Source: Karstenula rhodostoma CBS 690.94 (lineage: Eukaryota > Ascomycota > Dothideomycetes > Pleosporales > Didymosphaeriaceae). Taken from it: a DNA stretch of 64,000 bases. Below, piece after piece: positions 54,529 through 64,000 of this stretch. The notes under the pieces were generated by a model. It was not told where the DNA came from, did not search any database, and was given only the letters and a program-made list of their open reading frames with translations. Where the stretch lies: positions 22,842 to 86,841 of the forward strand of contig MU001512.1 of NCBI GenBank assembly GCA_010093485.1, read 5' to 3'. Within the stretch, counting starts at the first letter, position 1, and each line of letters starts with the position of its first letter. A program made the position numbers and the translations under genes.

Positions 54529-55098
54529 ATGCCCAACCTCGACTCTTTTCTTTGGGGTCAATTCCATTTGCCCGAGGACGTAATCGTGCCATCCGGCGCC
54601 AACCTCACACCTTATTATTGCGACTGGGGCTTTACCGTCTACCGCACTGCTTACGGGCCTTCTTCCGATGAGCACTGGCACGCGCTGCTCGAAGACATCC
54701 GTGCTGATGTACTTGAACAACTTACAGGCCCAGACGGAACATGCCAAGCCGAACCCGTGGCACAGCATATACTGTCGCTCTTTCACTTGGACGTTCGTTC
54801 CGATCCCGCGGTGCTGAACTATCTCAAAATGGACGCCCTCCGCAAGGTGTGCAAAGATGAAGTCGCAGGCCGACCGATGATCGCGAATCAGCGGGAAAGA
54901 AATTACTTTCTATTGGTCGACAAGGGGGTCGTTTACTCGCATGGAAATAGGCCAAACACGCCCCGGTACAAGCCTTAGGTCAAGTGCGTTAAGGTGGACT
55001 ACATCGCTAGCGATCACGTTCCACGCAATACAACATTCGGCGGACAGCAATATTTTAGCTGGATAAAATTGTCGACCAAAAGTGTACCCCAACTGTAA
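54529..55098 (+). pseudogene. Decayed member of an uncharacterised ascomycete family
   Basis: The frame opens with MPNLDSFLWGQF and contains GANLTPYYCDWGFTVYRTAY and an LFHLDVRSDPAVL-like block. This is a pattern I associate with a widespread small fungal family of unknown function. It runs 149 codons to a TAG at 54,976-54,978. The same frame then continues in family-like sequence (VKCVKVDYIASDHVPR, FGGQQYFSWIKL) to a TAA at 55,096. The TAG stands where the family usually has Trp before VKC, so TGG to TAG is likely, in the CpA-to-TpA sense of RIP. A truncated 149-aa protein could still be made. The 3' end overlaps an opposing pseudogene. Confidence 0.6.
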
Positions 55099-55602
55099 AC
55101 TAAGTTGGTAATGCAGAACGAGCACCACGTAACGCCAAGAAGCACCCAAACAGCCAGTCGCAACGGCGTTTTCGTTGTTGCGATCCGTAGAATGGTGAGG
55201 CACACGGAGGATTTGATGAATCACAGCTCTACGACGTACACCAAGATCCAGATGATGTAGTACTTCATCGCGTTCATCCACTGCCATTGGTTCAAGTTTA
55301 CTTCTTTCCGACCGAGACCGACGAAGTGACCGTAGGAAGACAGCCCAATTACAACCATATACAGAACCTGTGCTCATACTTTAGCGATTTCACAGCTAGG
55401 TTGATTGTGTGCAGGTCACACCTCCAGCAGCAAGGAAGGCATCGTCGATGCCGAACATACGTTTGGACAACCGGATGTACAACCTCAATCCCACGGTCAA
55501 CAACGAAAGCGCAAGGAAAACAAACGAGATTGTTAACACGGTTAGTGGAAAGCCATTGGGCTGCATGAACCTTCCGTTGGGATCTACCGTCTCTGACCAC
55601 AT
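55014..55602 (-). pseudogene. Truncated rhodopsin-domain membrane protein gene
   Basis: Exon 1 (55,602-55,420) encodes the family's N-terminus, with a first span and LRLYIRLSKRMFGIDDAFLA. A 52-bp intron (gtgacc..cacag) leads to exon 2 from 55,367, with VVIGLSSYGHFVGLGR, span 3, FIKSSVCLTILRIA and span 4. A TGA at 55,221-55,223 interrupts at a place where the family tolerates Trp or a hydrophobic residue. Below about 55,110 family resemblance ends, so spans 5-7 and the tail are missing. The truncation point lies in the 3' end of the opposing decayed gene, which suggests a rearrangement joined them. It is a relative, not a copy, of the intact gene at 51,454. Confidence 0.65.
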
Positions 55603-56427
55603 CTCGTTGTCTGGGCTGAAGAAGCTATGACGATGGAGGAGTAGGGCTCGATCAGTGCTGTGTGGGTTCTGCGTTTCGGAGCAGGCATGGGCGTTAAGCA
55701 TCAGGGATGAGCAATGATGCGGGCCGGCGGAGGGTAGGCCCAGCAGAAGGCGCAGCCCGGATTTGTCTTCTCGCATTCGGACAAAATCCTGCAGCTTGAA
55801 TCTCATCGTCGGGACACGCTTGAGACTTCTACTATGGAGAAGGCGTCATCCTCTGAATCGTTTCGACCCTGTCTAGACCATGGCACAGGCGAGGCCGATG
55901 GTCGCCACGTCACTGCAATACTTGCCAAGTGACGCCGTTGTGCGCCACCATCTGGATACCGAATTGTCAAATACCATATGTACCTACAGGTGGATTCCTA
56001 GTGGAATGCTTTTGCGCATTAGTCACACTTCACCCATACAGTCTTTTGAAATTGGTTTTGCTGATTATAGTACTATAGATACATTTAACTAGTCCCCACG
56101 AACAGTATATCGGATAATTTTGATGATGTAAAAAGGGACGCGGAGCGTGCCAGAATCTGGGACGTCCTGGTTTCATTGGCAAAGGGGAAATCTCGGCATT
56201 GTGCCGTTCTCCACTTATGACGGCCCGAATACTGGGGTCCAGGACGAACTATGAAACAGAACGCGGGATCTGGCATCTTAGCCACAATAGTGAGAGAACG
56301 AGTACATAGACGGGGGCTCTTGGCGCGCTCTCCCACCAAACAAGTGCCTATTTTTCTTTTCGCTCATTCACTACTGCAAGCTAAGAGTATAAGTTACCGA
56401 GTGGCGTTCAAGTCGCGCGTTCCAACG
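55603..56427. other. Intergenic region upstream of the P450
   Basis: No supported gene. ORFs around 55,400-55,806 upstream of the rhodopsin fragment's Met and at 56,251-56,427 are in-frame extensions without family signal. The P450 promoter should lie at the right end. Confidence 0.5.
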
Positions 56428-58152
56428 ATGTTCACGCAGGCAGAAGAGAGGTCATTCGGACTTGCGCACAGTGTCTTTCTGCTTGTGGGAGTCTGGCTTC
56501 TGTACCAGCTCCTCAAGGCGCTATACAACGTCTCTCCGCTGCATCCATTGAGTCACTTTCCAGGGCCGAAACTCGCAGCGGCGACTTACCTACCCGAGTT
56601 CTACTACGATGTGGTCAAGTTCGGCTGCTACACCAAGGAGATTGGGGCGATGCACGAGAAGTACGGTGAGTGGGCCAGCGCCGTTGTCAGTAATGATCGA
56701 ACGAGGTTGGAAACTAAAGATCTGCCAGGTCCACTCGTTCGAATCAACCCCAACGAGGTTCATTGTAACGACATAGCCTTTGCCGATGCTATATACGCTG
56801 TCGGCGGTCGCAAGCGTGATAAGCCGATTCATCAGGTCAACGGCACAGCGTAAGCTCATTGTTGGAGTTCCAAAAACTCGCGCTAAATTTGCCCGAGAAC
56901 AGGCTCGGCCAAGCGGGATTTGGCACAGTTGATCACGATGTTCACCGTATGCGACGTAGTCCGGTTGCCAAATTCTTTTCACGTGCCATGATCGCGCAGT
57001 TGGAGCCTGACGTTCAAAGACTCGTCCAGAAGCTTTGCGATAAACTTCTAACCCAGTCGAAACCATTCGATGTCACTATGGCATACAGCTGCTTCACCTC
57101 GGATGCAATATCTGGATACGCTTTCGGTGAGAGCTTTGGGTTTCTAGAGCAAGAAGGGTGGTATCCGAATTTTCGTGAGCCTACCGCCGCTGTCCTCCAA
57201 CCGGTGTTCATCTTTCGCTTCTTCCCGTGGACTAAAGCCAGTGCTTCACTTGGAAAACTGTTCGTGGACTATCTGCCCAAGGACATTGCTCTGATGATTC
57301 GTACCCTGCAGATAGACCTCCCTGGCAGAATCCGAAATGTGAAATCGAACATTGACGCAGATGTTCATCTTGATCGGCCTAACATATTCGATTCACTCTT
57401 ACGATCTGATCTCAACGCTTTGGATAAAGAGCCCCAACGGTTGACCGACGAAGCGGGTGCAGTGGCCGCCGCAGGCACGGAGACAACAAGCTGGGCTTTG
57501 GCTGTCATGACCTATCATCTTCTGAAACAACCATTACTATTGGACAAGTTGACACAAGAGCTAGAAGGCGTTGTAGATGATGCCACCAAGTTACCCGACT
57601 GGACGGTCCTGGAGCATTTGCCGTACCTCAGTGCAGTTATCCAGGAAGGACTCCGATTGTCGTACGGTGTGTCCGCCCGGACCGCTCGAATTGCCACCGA
57701 GGAAAACCTCATTTACCGTGGGGAATGGAACAAGAAGCCGGTCGAGCTAGTCGTGCCCAAGGGCTATGCGGTGGGAATGTCCGCAGCTGTCACACACCAC
57801 AACGAAGGCACTTTCCCCCATTCCAACGAATTCGTCCCTGAGCGATGGTTGGACGATCAAAATCAGCGAAGGAAAGACATGGATCGTAGCATGCTCGCCT
57901 TTTCCAAAGGAAGCCGATCCTGTCTTGGCATGAAGTAAGTCTGAGGTTATGTTTCGAATCGCACTCTTGATTCTGACACACCCAAGCCTAGCTCTGTGCG
58001 AACTGAATCTATGTCTTACGGCTTTAGTGCTACGCGTACTGCCCCACATGTCGTTATATGGTACGACGTACGAAGATGTCGCATACCACCATGACATGTT
58101 CATCCCTATGACTAAGGACAACCGAGGGATTCACGTAACAATTCAGCAATAA
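56428..58152 (+). CDS. Cytochrome P450 monooxygenase
   Basis: This is a membrane-bound haem monooxygenase of the microsomal fungal type, resembling the trichodiene-oxygenase/benzoate-hydroxylase-like group. Four exons (56,428-56,665, 56,729-56,849, 56,903-57,934 and 57,987-58,152) give 518 aa, full length. I start at [10 protein letters not shown] because the upstream in-frame extension lacks family character. An N-terminal anchor lies at about residues 12-30, followed by a proline hinge (HFPGPKLA). The substrate-domain block is [13 protein letters not shown]. The I-helix is AGTETT (310-315), ExxR is E368-R371, PERW is at 432-435, and the haem loop is [10 protein letters not shown] with Cys460. 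All catalytic elements are intact. It lies 5.4 kb from the third UstYa gene, so cluster membership is likely but not certain. Confidence 0.93.
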
Positions 58153-58973
58153 TGGTAATACGAGACATAAGTTTTTGATAGTCACCCCGTCCTTTTCCTG
58201 TGCTCTTCGTTAGACCCTACGACGGTCTCTGCGATACGGCTTACCTGACCCAAGATCGTGCTCGCCTCTGCGGAATTAAGACGTCACATACGTTGGTTGA
58301 TGTGCGCAGACGAATTTCCTGGGTGATTATCTCTACCATTGGCGAAAAGGTTTCCTTGATTCATGGAAAAGCTTATTTTCATATCACACCAAACTCCTGC
58401 AAGGATTGCATCGTCTGAAACGGATACTCCCGTTAGCGCTCCATGTGCCAGAGACTGCCTTTGACGAGTATAGAAGACCAGAAACTTGTACGCGGTCGCA
58501 ACTTCACCTGGGACGGAAATATTTCGTGAATGATCTGGACAACAGTAGCCCATGCTGAAGTTGAAATCCTCGGGACAGTCCTGCCGGACCCATAGCAGGC
58601 TCAGGGGTAATATAGTAGAATGGTGATGGGAAGGCATTGATCCATGGTTTGCTTATGGAAAACATCGCGGACTGTTCTGTAGGTAGACCAATGATTACTC
58701 CATGTTAGGGGTAAACTACGATATACGCGTAAAGCATTCATTGTTTTTAATGCTTATATTTTGCCTTATGTTACGAGGTTATCTGCTTCCGTGCGCAAGT
58801 GCGCAGTGAAATGTGGCAGATACGAAAGAATCGTTGAACCAACGGTCAATTTACAGTGCATATATGTCCGCTCCGCGAGCAATGTCTCACTGAAACTTAG
58901 CAACTGTAGTTGACGGAAAATCCATTCACAGTATTCCAGATCGGGGGAAATATACAAGCTTCGTAGAGCTCCC
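58153..58973. other. Intergenic region, no supported gene
   Basis: ORFs of 70-117 codons overlap on both strands (58,200-58,637) without a convincing family pattern or start context. A minus-strand stretch (about 58,490-58,330) vaguely recalls the end of a LINE reverse transcriptase, but I would not call it. Confidence 0.5.
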
Positions 58974-59046
58974 TGCCCCCATCAATGATTGCCCCCATCA
59001 ATGATTGCCCCCATCAATGATTGCCCCCATCAATGATTGCCCCCAT
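58974..59046. repeat. 16-bp tandem repeat, 4.5 copies
   Basis: The unit tgcccccatcaatgat repeats perfectly four times from 58,974, then a partial fifth copy fades into cattcac. The period is not a multiple of three and there is no open frame across it, so it is not a coding repeat. Confidence 0.95.
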
Positions 59047-60196
59047 TCACCGGCTCACATCTGGTACTGCAGTGGTATCGAAGGCCCAGTAGAACCTCAA
59101 CATTAGCAAGACAATGATACTTCCTTTCGACGCAAAGGCTGGGCCAACTCTATCAACTGTGGTTCAGAAAGTGACTTGTTGACCCTCACACAGTGAAAAG
59201 GCGTCTCGAACGTGATGCTGCAAATGCCTACTACTGGTTACCGGTCTGATACCAGCAGTAAAAAACATGTCTCCGATACATTTATATCTTGATATACTTC
59301 CTGGTCACACCGGAGCAACTCAGTATTTCCCTCTTCGGTCGAAGACACTGAGCATGATGTCTCACAGTGAGACTGAACTGGGATTGTTAAGGTGGCAATA
59401 TGATGTTGGCCGGAAAGACCGAAGTCTGACCAGGGGCCAAAGCTCACAGCCGTGGGAAGCCGCCAATACCGAGGCCATATCTGTCGCTCGAAAATTGATC
59501 GATCAAATCGATATTCGTCTCGACACTCCATCCAGCCATTCGGTTCGTTACATCAATGCTCTAAAGGTCGCATCTCGGAGAAAGGTACGTAAGGGTAATT
59601 CTGAAGCGAAGCATTGCGGACAAAAGCGGCTAAGGCTAAGCTGCTAGAAGCCAAGGCCGCATCCAAATAAAGCATTCGACGACACACAATATCCACAAGG
59701 TAGAGATGAGTTTGCTAAGAGTTTTCGTCCAAGCCCGCTAGCGGATAGCTCGACTGTTAAGCGCGTCAGACCAATCTTTATAGGGCTAGCGTATACCTCA
59801 GTAAGGAAAGGCCACCGGAGCATATCGCATGGGCTTGCATGCCTAGCTACGCCCAAAGCTTCTCGAATTCTTCTCACCATAGCGCCTAATGGATCGTGAC
59901 CTCAAAGTGAGGCCACCTTGAAGGACACTCAGACTAGGCCTCGTTCGTCGTCTCCACGTGCAGAGATAACAAGATGATTTGTGTCAAATCCATTACTCCG
60001 GCCAGATTGCGGGGAAATTTGCTTGCATATATGTACCCATGGGGCAACTGATGGTGACCCACGGGAAGGACGACAAAATTGTGCCCTTGATTTCTGTCGA
60101 AAGATTGTTGAGTGGATCCTGCACTCGCTACCGGCCTTCGACCACACTCATCTCCATAATCTCCCGACTTCATAATCTCTCGACTCCTTCAACACA
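59047..60196. other. Intergenic region with a possible degraded ORF
   Basis: A plus-strand ORF (59,267-59,647) has a low-complexity, charged C-terminal part. A one-frame jump near 59,615 would extend it to a Lys/Ala-rich end (TKAAKAKLLEAKAASK) before a stop at about 59,670. That composition resembles the C-terminal tail of fungal pogo/Fot-type transposases, but no catalytic part is present. The last 60 bp before 60,197 are pyrimidine-rich, as is common just upstream of fungal start codons. Confidence 0.4.
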
Positions 60197-61609
60197 ATGG
60201 CCGACGCCATCACCAGTGCCGGCGCCCAGGATTGCAACAAGGACCGCAAAGACAACTACGCAGACTCGGATGAGATGGCCGACAACAACATTTTCGGGGA
60301 AGTAACGGATTCGCAGCGCCTGAAGAAGATTGCTGCAGATGGAAATGCCCATTTTCATCGCCTTGGATGGAAACGCCTTGCAGTTGTCACTATCGTCGAA
60401 GCGATCGCCCTCGGTGCGCTCAGCTTGCCCCAAGCCTATGCGACACTAGGCATGTTCCCGGGTGTTTTCCTCACTATTACACTCGGCTGCGTTTCAATCT
60501 TCACCAGCTATCTTGTCGGTCAAGTCAAGCTCAAGTACCCCGAGATAGCGTCATACGCGGATGCTGGACGACTCCTCCTCGGCCGTGTTGGCTACGAGAT
60601 CTTTGGTGCTGCGCTTGTCCTGGAGCTACTGATGGTTGTCGGTTCGCACGCCCTGACTGGAAGTATCGCACTGATCAACCTGAACGGAGGACATGTCTGC
60701 TCCATTGTCTTCTCCGCAATATCTGCCATTATCCTTCTCATCCTCGCCATCCCACCTTCGTTCTCCGAAGTGGCAATCCTGGGTTACATTGATTTCGCAT
60801 CAATTGTTATTGCCATTGGTATTACGATCATCGCAACCGGTGTCCAGGCCACAGACTCTCCTGGAGGCATGTCCTCGGTCAACTGGTCTGCCTGGCCCAA
60901 AGAGGATCTGACGTTCTCTGAAGCTTTTGTTGCTGTCAGCAATATTATCTTCGCATTTAGCTTCGCGATTGGTCAATTCTCCTTCATGGACGAGATGCAC
61001 ACACCCCAGGAATATATGAAGAGTATCTGGGCTTCTGGCGCCATTCAGATCACGATTTACACCATGACAGGTGCCCTCTGCTACGCATTCATTGGCGTTG
61101 GCGTGGACTCCCCTGCTCTTCTCTCCGCTGGCCCGCTCGTATCCAAGATCGCCTTCGGTTTTGCTCTGCCAGTCATTTTTATCTCCGGATCTATCAACAC
61201 AACTGTCGCACTTCGGTACATCCACGGCCGCATGTTCAAGAACTCTGTCCTGCGCTATGTCAACACAGTCGCTGGCTGGACATCCTGGATCGTTCTTGTC
61301 GTCATCTTCACCATCATCGCATGGATCATTGCCGAAGCGATTCCCATTTTCTCTGATCTCTTGTCTCTCGCATCCGCTCTCTTTGTGTCTGGATTCTCTT
61401 TCTGGATTCCGGCTGTCATGTGGTTCTGCCTCCTGAAGAAGGGCAGCTGGTATGCCAAAGAGAATTTGATCACGAGCGCAGCATGCATGTTGGCTTTCAT
61501 CATTGGCATTGTTACGCTTGGTGCGGGAAGTTATGCAACCATCGCAGATATCATCAAGCTTACGAACACGGGAACTGCGCATAGCCCGTTCACTTGCCGT
61601 TCGAGCTAG
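60197..61609 (+). CDS. Amino-acid transporter, AAAP (Aa_trans) family
   Basis: This is a plasma- or vacuolar-membrane amino-acid/proton symporter, resembling fungal neutral amino-acid permeases. It is a single exon of 470 aa and intact. A polar N-terminus (about 55 residues) precedes about 11 membrane spans. The first transmembrane block, VTIVEAIALGALSLPQAYATLGMFPGV, carries the family's Gly/Ser/Pro break. The FSFAIGQFSFMDEM segment in the middle matches the conserved F.(Y/F).gq..f.(d/p)EM pattern. Codon use is markedly GC3-rich compared with the cluster genes, suggesting high expression or a different history. It lies 2 kb from the P450 and may be an ordinary housekeeping neighbour marking the cluster's edge. 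Confidence 0.92.
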   Translation: MADAITSAGAQDCNKDRKDNYADSDEMADNNIFGEVTDSQRLKKIAADGNAHFHRLGWKRLAVVTIVEAIALGALSLPQAYATLGMFPGVFLTITLGCVSIFTSYLVGQVKLKYPEIASYADAGRLLLGRVGYEIFGAALVLELLMVVGSHALTGSIALINLNGGHVCSIVFSAISAIILLILAIPPSFSEVAILGYIDFASIVIAIGITIIATGVQATDSPGGMSSVNWSAWPKEDLTFSEAFVAVSNIIFAFSFAIGQFSFMDEMHTPQEYMKSIWASGAIQITIYTMTGALCYAFIGVGVDSPALLSAGPLVSKIAFGFALPVIFISGSINTTVALRYIHGRMFKNSVLRYVNTVAGWTSWIVLVVIFTIIAWIIAEAIPIFSDLLSLASALFVSGFSFWIPAVMWFCLLKKGSWYAKENLITSAACMLAFIIGIVTLGAGSYATIADIIKLTNTGTAHSPFTCRSS

Positions 61610-63132
61610 GCAGTAACGACGTATATGGAATTATCACACATAATCAATTCTGATCCTTGTTAAAGGCTGGTTCATGAAATCATTGCTTCTTGAAGTTACA
61701 CTGCTGCCAGTTTATGTATATGCGATAGTGAGTGAGGTAAGGAGCCTCTGCAACACGCACCCAACTCAACGGTATCCAGGGGGGACCGAAAATAAAGGCT
61801 TGCTGCTAGTATAGCACCCTCACACTGTATCTCCTTCACGTATGGGATGCAGATAGAAGACTTGTATTCCGAAGCTTCTACACATTGTCAGCTAGTATCG
61901 CTGCTTCGGTGAGTGACATTGGCATCATGCCGCGATCATAAACACATTGTGATATGCTACCAATCACGAAGCTGGGTCTTGAAGTACTCATTGCTACGAC
62001 GTACGCGCCATTTGACATATATTGCAACAGTTATCATATCTTCCAAGGTGAATTGTTTCCCCACGGCCGATGGTCCAAACTGCGTTTCAACAACCTTACA
62101 TATGTTAACTATATGCAGTAGCCACCACCGACCTCGCCAGCAGAAACCAGCAACCTCTGCTGCAACTACGTAGAACAGGGGCTGCCGAACCCGACGTCCC
62201 TGAATTACAAACTATACGCGGGCATTACTTCGGTTCTAGCAGCTTCCTTGGTAAGCCCCGTCTTACCACAGCCACTGTGGTGAGGATAGAGATGCTCAGC
62301 TTCATAACAACTTTGCGATTACATCCATAACTTCCAGGTAACTAAATCTAATGCATCTCTCTTGTTGAGACTGAACTGTAGCTTCCTAATCAACAACTAT
62401 GTATGTAGTTCCGTAGCTTGACACCCGAGCGACCATGCCTTGTATATCTCGCAGTCGCTCGCTAGTTCGACTTGTTCAAGTAAGCACTGGCAAACCCCTC
62501 TACATATGCATTATATCTCGCGGTCCCATCTTACTAACTATTTCGGCAATTCTTCCAACCTGTGGACACAGGCAATTGGGCAGTCGGTTCATTTTACCGA
62601 GAACTTTTGCTGGGTACTTTGCAACTCATCTTCCTCCTATACAGCCTCGTGGCTAGGCTGCGTCGCGTCAACGAGCTCGCTCTGTGTCACGCTGCACATG
62701 TGCGTTCGAACCAGGCTCTGCGCACTGGAGAGTGTGCCCATGGAAGTGCGGTGCTAAAGTATCAGCGTATTAAGGATGAAATGTGAAGCCAGGGTCTTCT
62801 TGTAAGGTATTTTTAGTGCCGGTACCGCCCATGCGCAGCAGTTCGTCTCGGTTGCAAGCATTTGTTTGCTAGGGTAGACAACCGAGGTCCAATCAGCACC
62901 ACTACGCGCCAATTTCATGAAACTCTGACCGCCGATCCCAGTAGCTGCGGCGGCAGCAGATTGACACGGCGCGTAATGCTGTGGCCGATTCAGTGGGTGC
63001 GAGAAGCTCCTCCGTGCTACTTATAAGACCACCGCAAAGCTACTTCGTGCCTCATTGTCCTTCAAAACGTCTTCAGTCTCTAAATTACTTTTGCGCGCTT
63101 GGTCAAATTCTCCAATCCGTCCCAGAAGCATC
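61610..63132. other. Gene-poor region, no supported gene
   Basis: Several 70-105 codon ORFs (for example 62,440-62,757 and 62,562-62,786) overlap in different frames of the same DNA, with no family pattern. No repeat array and no tRNA was seen. Confidence 0.5.
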
Positions 63133-63830
63133 ATGGCCCGTCCATCGCAGAGTGAAGTATCGGTTGAAGACAGTGCTTCGGTTGGAGACAGTGCTTCAGT
63201 GTTTTCATTGCGCTCTTCCGAATACAATGACAATGACGAACAAACGGTGTTTGAGAGCACCTTACACACTGTATAAGAGTGACACCCTGATTTAGGTGTA
63301 GACATCGGTGAATCTAACCGTCCCTTCTACAACTTAATATACAGCTTCTTCAACCAAAACTCGAACTCTGCATCGACACATGCAGAAGTTACAAAGAAGA
63401 CGTCCTCCGCGAAGTCTAAGGTCACTGCCAAACATAAACCATCCAAATAATCGGACGCCTAGAAGGCCCACTCAACGTTCAAAGCCTCATAGCGGAGACG
63501 ATAGTCAAGAATGCGCCTATTTTCTAAGAACAAACTACCTCCTCAACGATTGGGCATTCTAGTCGAAGGGTATACGAGTGTGGCTACGAAGTGTTCAGGA
63601 TGAAGACAGATGAAAATGACTGGTTTGGTTGGCGAAGACCGAATGCCCAGCCCTATAAGACACTCTACCATCGGATGGGATGGCGATGTCTGGGAGTTCT
63701 GAGAAAGAGCCTACATCTGCGAGAGTTATACCCAACATCTATGTACAGACCGGGAAACCCCAGGTCTGATAATCTTCATCTTCTAAAAGCACATAAACGC
63801 CTAAATCCATATAGATAATAGCAAAATCTG
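63133..63830 (+). pseudogene. Decayed gene of unknown family
   Basis: A frame starting MARPSQSEVSVEDSASVGDS (63,133) is protein-like but stops at TAA and TGA near 63,274-63,282. It continues in the same frame (VDIGESNRPFYNLIYSFF), then jumps frame near 63,445 (GRLEGPLNVQSLIAETIV). It jumps again near 63,515 (LFSKNKLPPQRLGILVEGY) and near 63,575 (YEVFRMKTDENDWFGWRRPN). The pieces are colinear and read like one acidic, Ser-rich fungal protein broken by at least two stops and about three frameshifts. I recognise no function. Confidence 0.5.
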
Positions 63831-64000
63831 CTACAAGCCTCGACTGCCTATCTTTCTGAGCAATATCTACCTATACCAGGATATTACCTTCTTGTTCTCT
63901 ATGTCTTATTGTCGCTAGCATGTCTGTGACACGGATACCAGCCGTCACAGTACCTCCTTCAGAGTATTATTCGCAGTTACTCCATTAAATATGTACCAGG
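63831..64000. other. Right edge of window, nothing seen
   Basis: This is 170 bp with no open frame or repeat. Confidence 0.6.

Noticed and set aside
54364..54786. 140-codon minus-strand ORF opposite the decayed family gene
   Set aside because: The plus-strand frame carries recognisable family blocks; this ORF does not.
58284..58637. 117-codon minus-strand ORF downstream of the P450
   Set aside because: A faint LINE-like resemblance covers only a few dozen residues, and no start, family motif or continuation supports it.
58974..59046. Tandem repeat as a RiPP precursor with repeated cores
   Set aside because: The period is 16 bp, not a multiple of three. There is no signal peptide and no open frame through the repeat.
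60800..61582. 260-codon minus-strand ORF opposite the amino-acid transporter
   Set aside because: It is a shadow of the intact transporter in a GC3-rich gene, with a charged, low-complexity translation.

Overview
The window is nuclear DNA of a filamentous ascomycete (Pezizomycotina). The evidence is short 40-70 bp introns with GT..AG ends and CTAAC-like branch sites, ascomycete-specific families (UstYa/DUF3328 proteins, PTH11/SAT4-type rhodopsin-domain membrane proteins, monocarboxylate-type MFS carriers), and a large AT-rich block with the signature of repeat-induced point mutation (RIP). The species cannot be told from what I see.

Positions 1 to about 42,450 form one AT-isochore of degenerate transposable elements. 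CpA/TpG dinucleotides are almost absent and every reading frame is full of TAA/TAG. I can resolve four pieces. (i) Two head-to-tail copies of a 2.65-2.85 kb module, each ending in a 22-bp minisatellite (11,067-16,570; a 36-N assembly gap lies in the first minisatellite). (ii) A complete Copia-type LTR retrotransposon (18,831-24,502; two 310-bp LTRs, target duplication ATTAT) nested inside an antisense relative (about 16,571-18,830 plus 24,503-27,035). (iii) A second complete and less mutated Copia element (29,745-36,948; two 206-bp LTRs, target duplication ATAAT). (iv) An antisense Gypsy element whose reverse transcriptase gene is split by that second Copia. Positions 1-11,066 are also RIP-saturated repeats that I could not classify.

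Positions 42,577-58,152 are a gene-dense segment that looks like a secondary-metabolite cluster. It has three UstYa-family genes with both HXXHC motifs intact (42,577-43,455 minus; 43,995-45,026 plus; 50,142-51,036 minus). It also has an O-methyltransferase (45,995-47,412), an MFS transporter (47,531-49,009), a rhodopsin-domain membrane protein (51,454-52,779) and a cytochrome P450 (56,428-58,152). Every intron model I give keeps frame and restores family motifs. UstYa proteins are oxidases/cyclases of fungal RiPPs (ustiloxin, phomopsin, asperipin types) and of some nonribosomal peptides, so a modified, methylated, exported peptide is the natural guess. No NRPS, PKS or unmistakable repeat-type precursor gene is visible. 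A small secreted cysteine-rich ORF set at 45,150-45,496, with an unresolved frame break, is the only local peptide candidate.

Between the cluster genes lie two decayed genes that abut or overlap head-on near 55.1 kb. One is an uncharacterised fungal family member with Trp-to-stop changes. The other is a truncated rhodopsin-domain gene. Beyond the P450 there is a gene-poor stretch with a 16-bp tandem repeat, then an intact single-exon amino-acid transporter (60,197-61,609). The last 2.4 kb holds no intact gene, only a frameshifted relic at 63,133-63,830.
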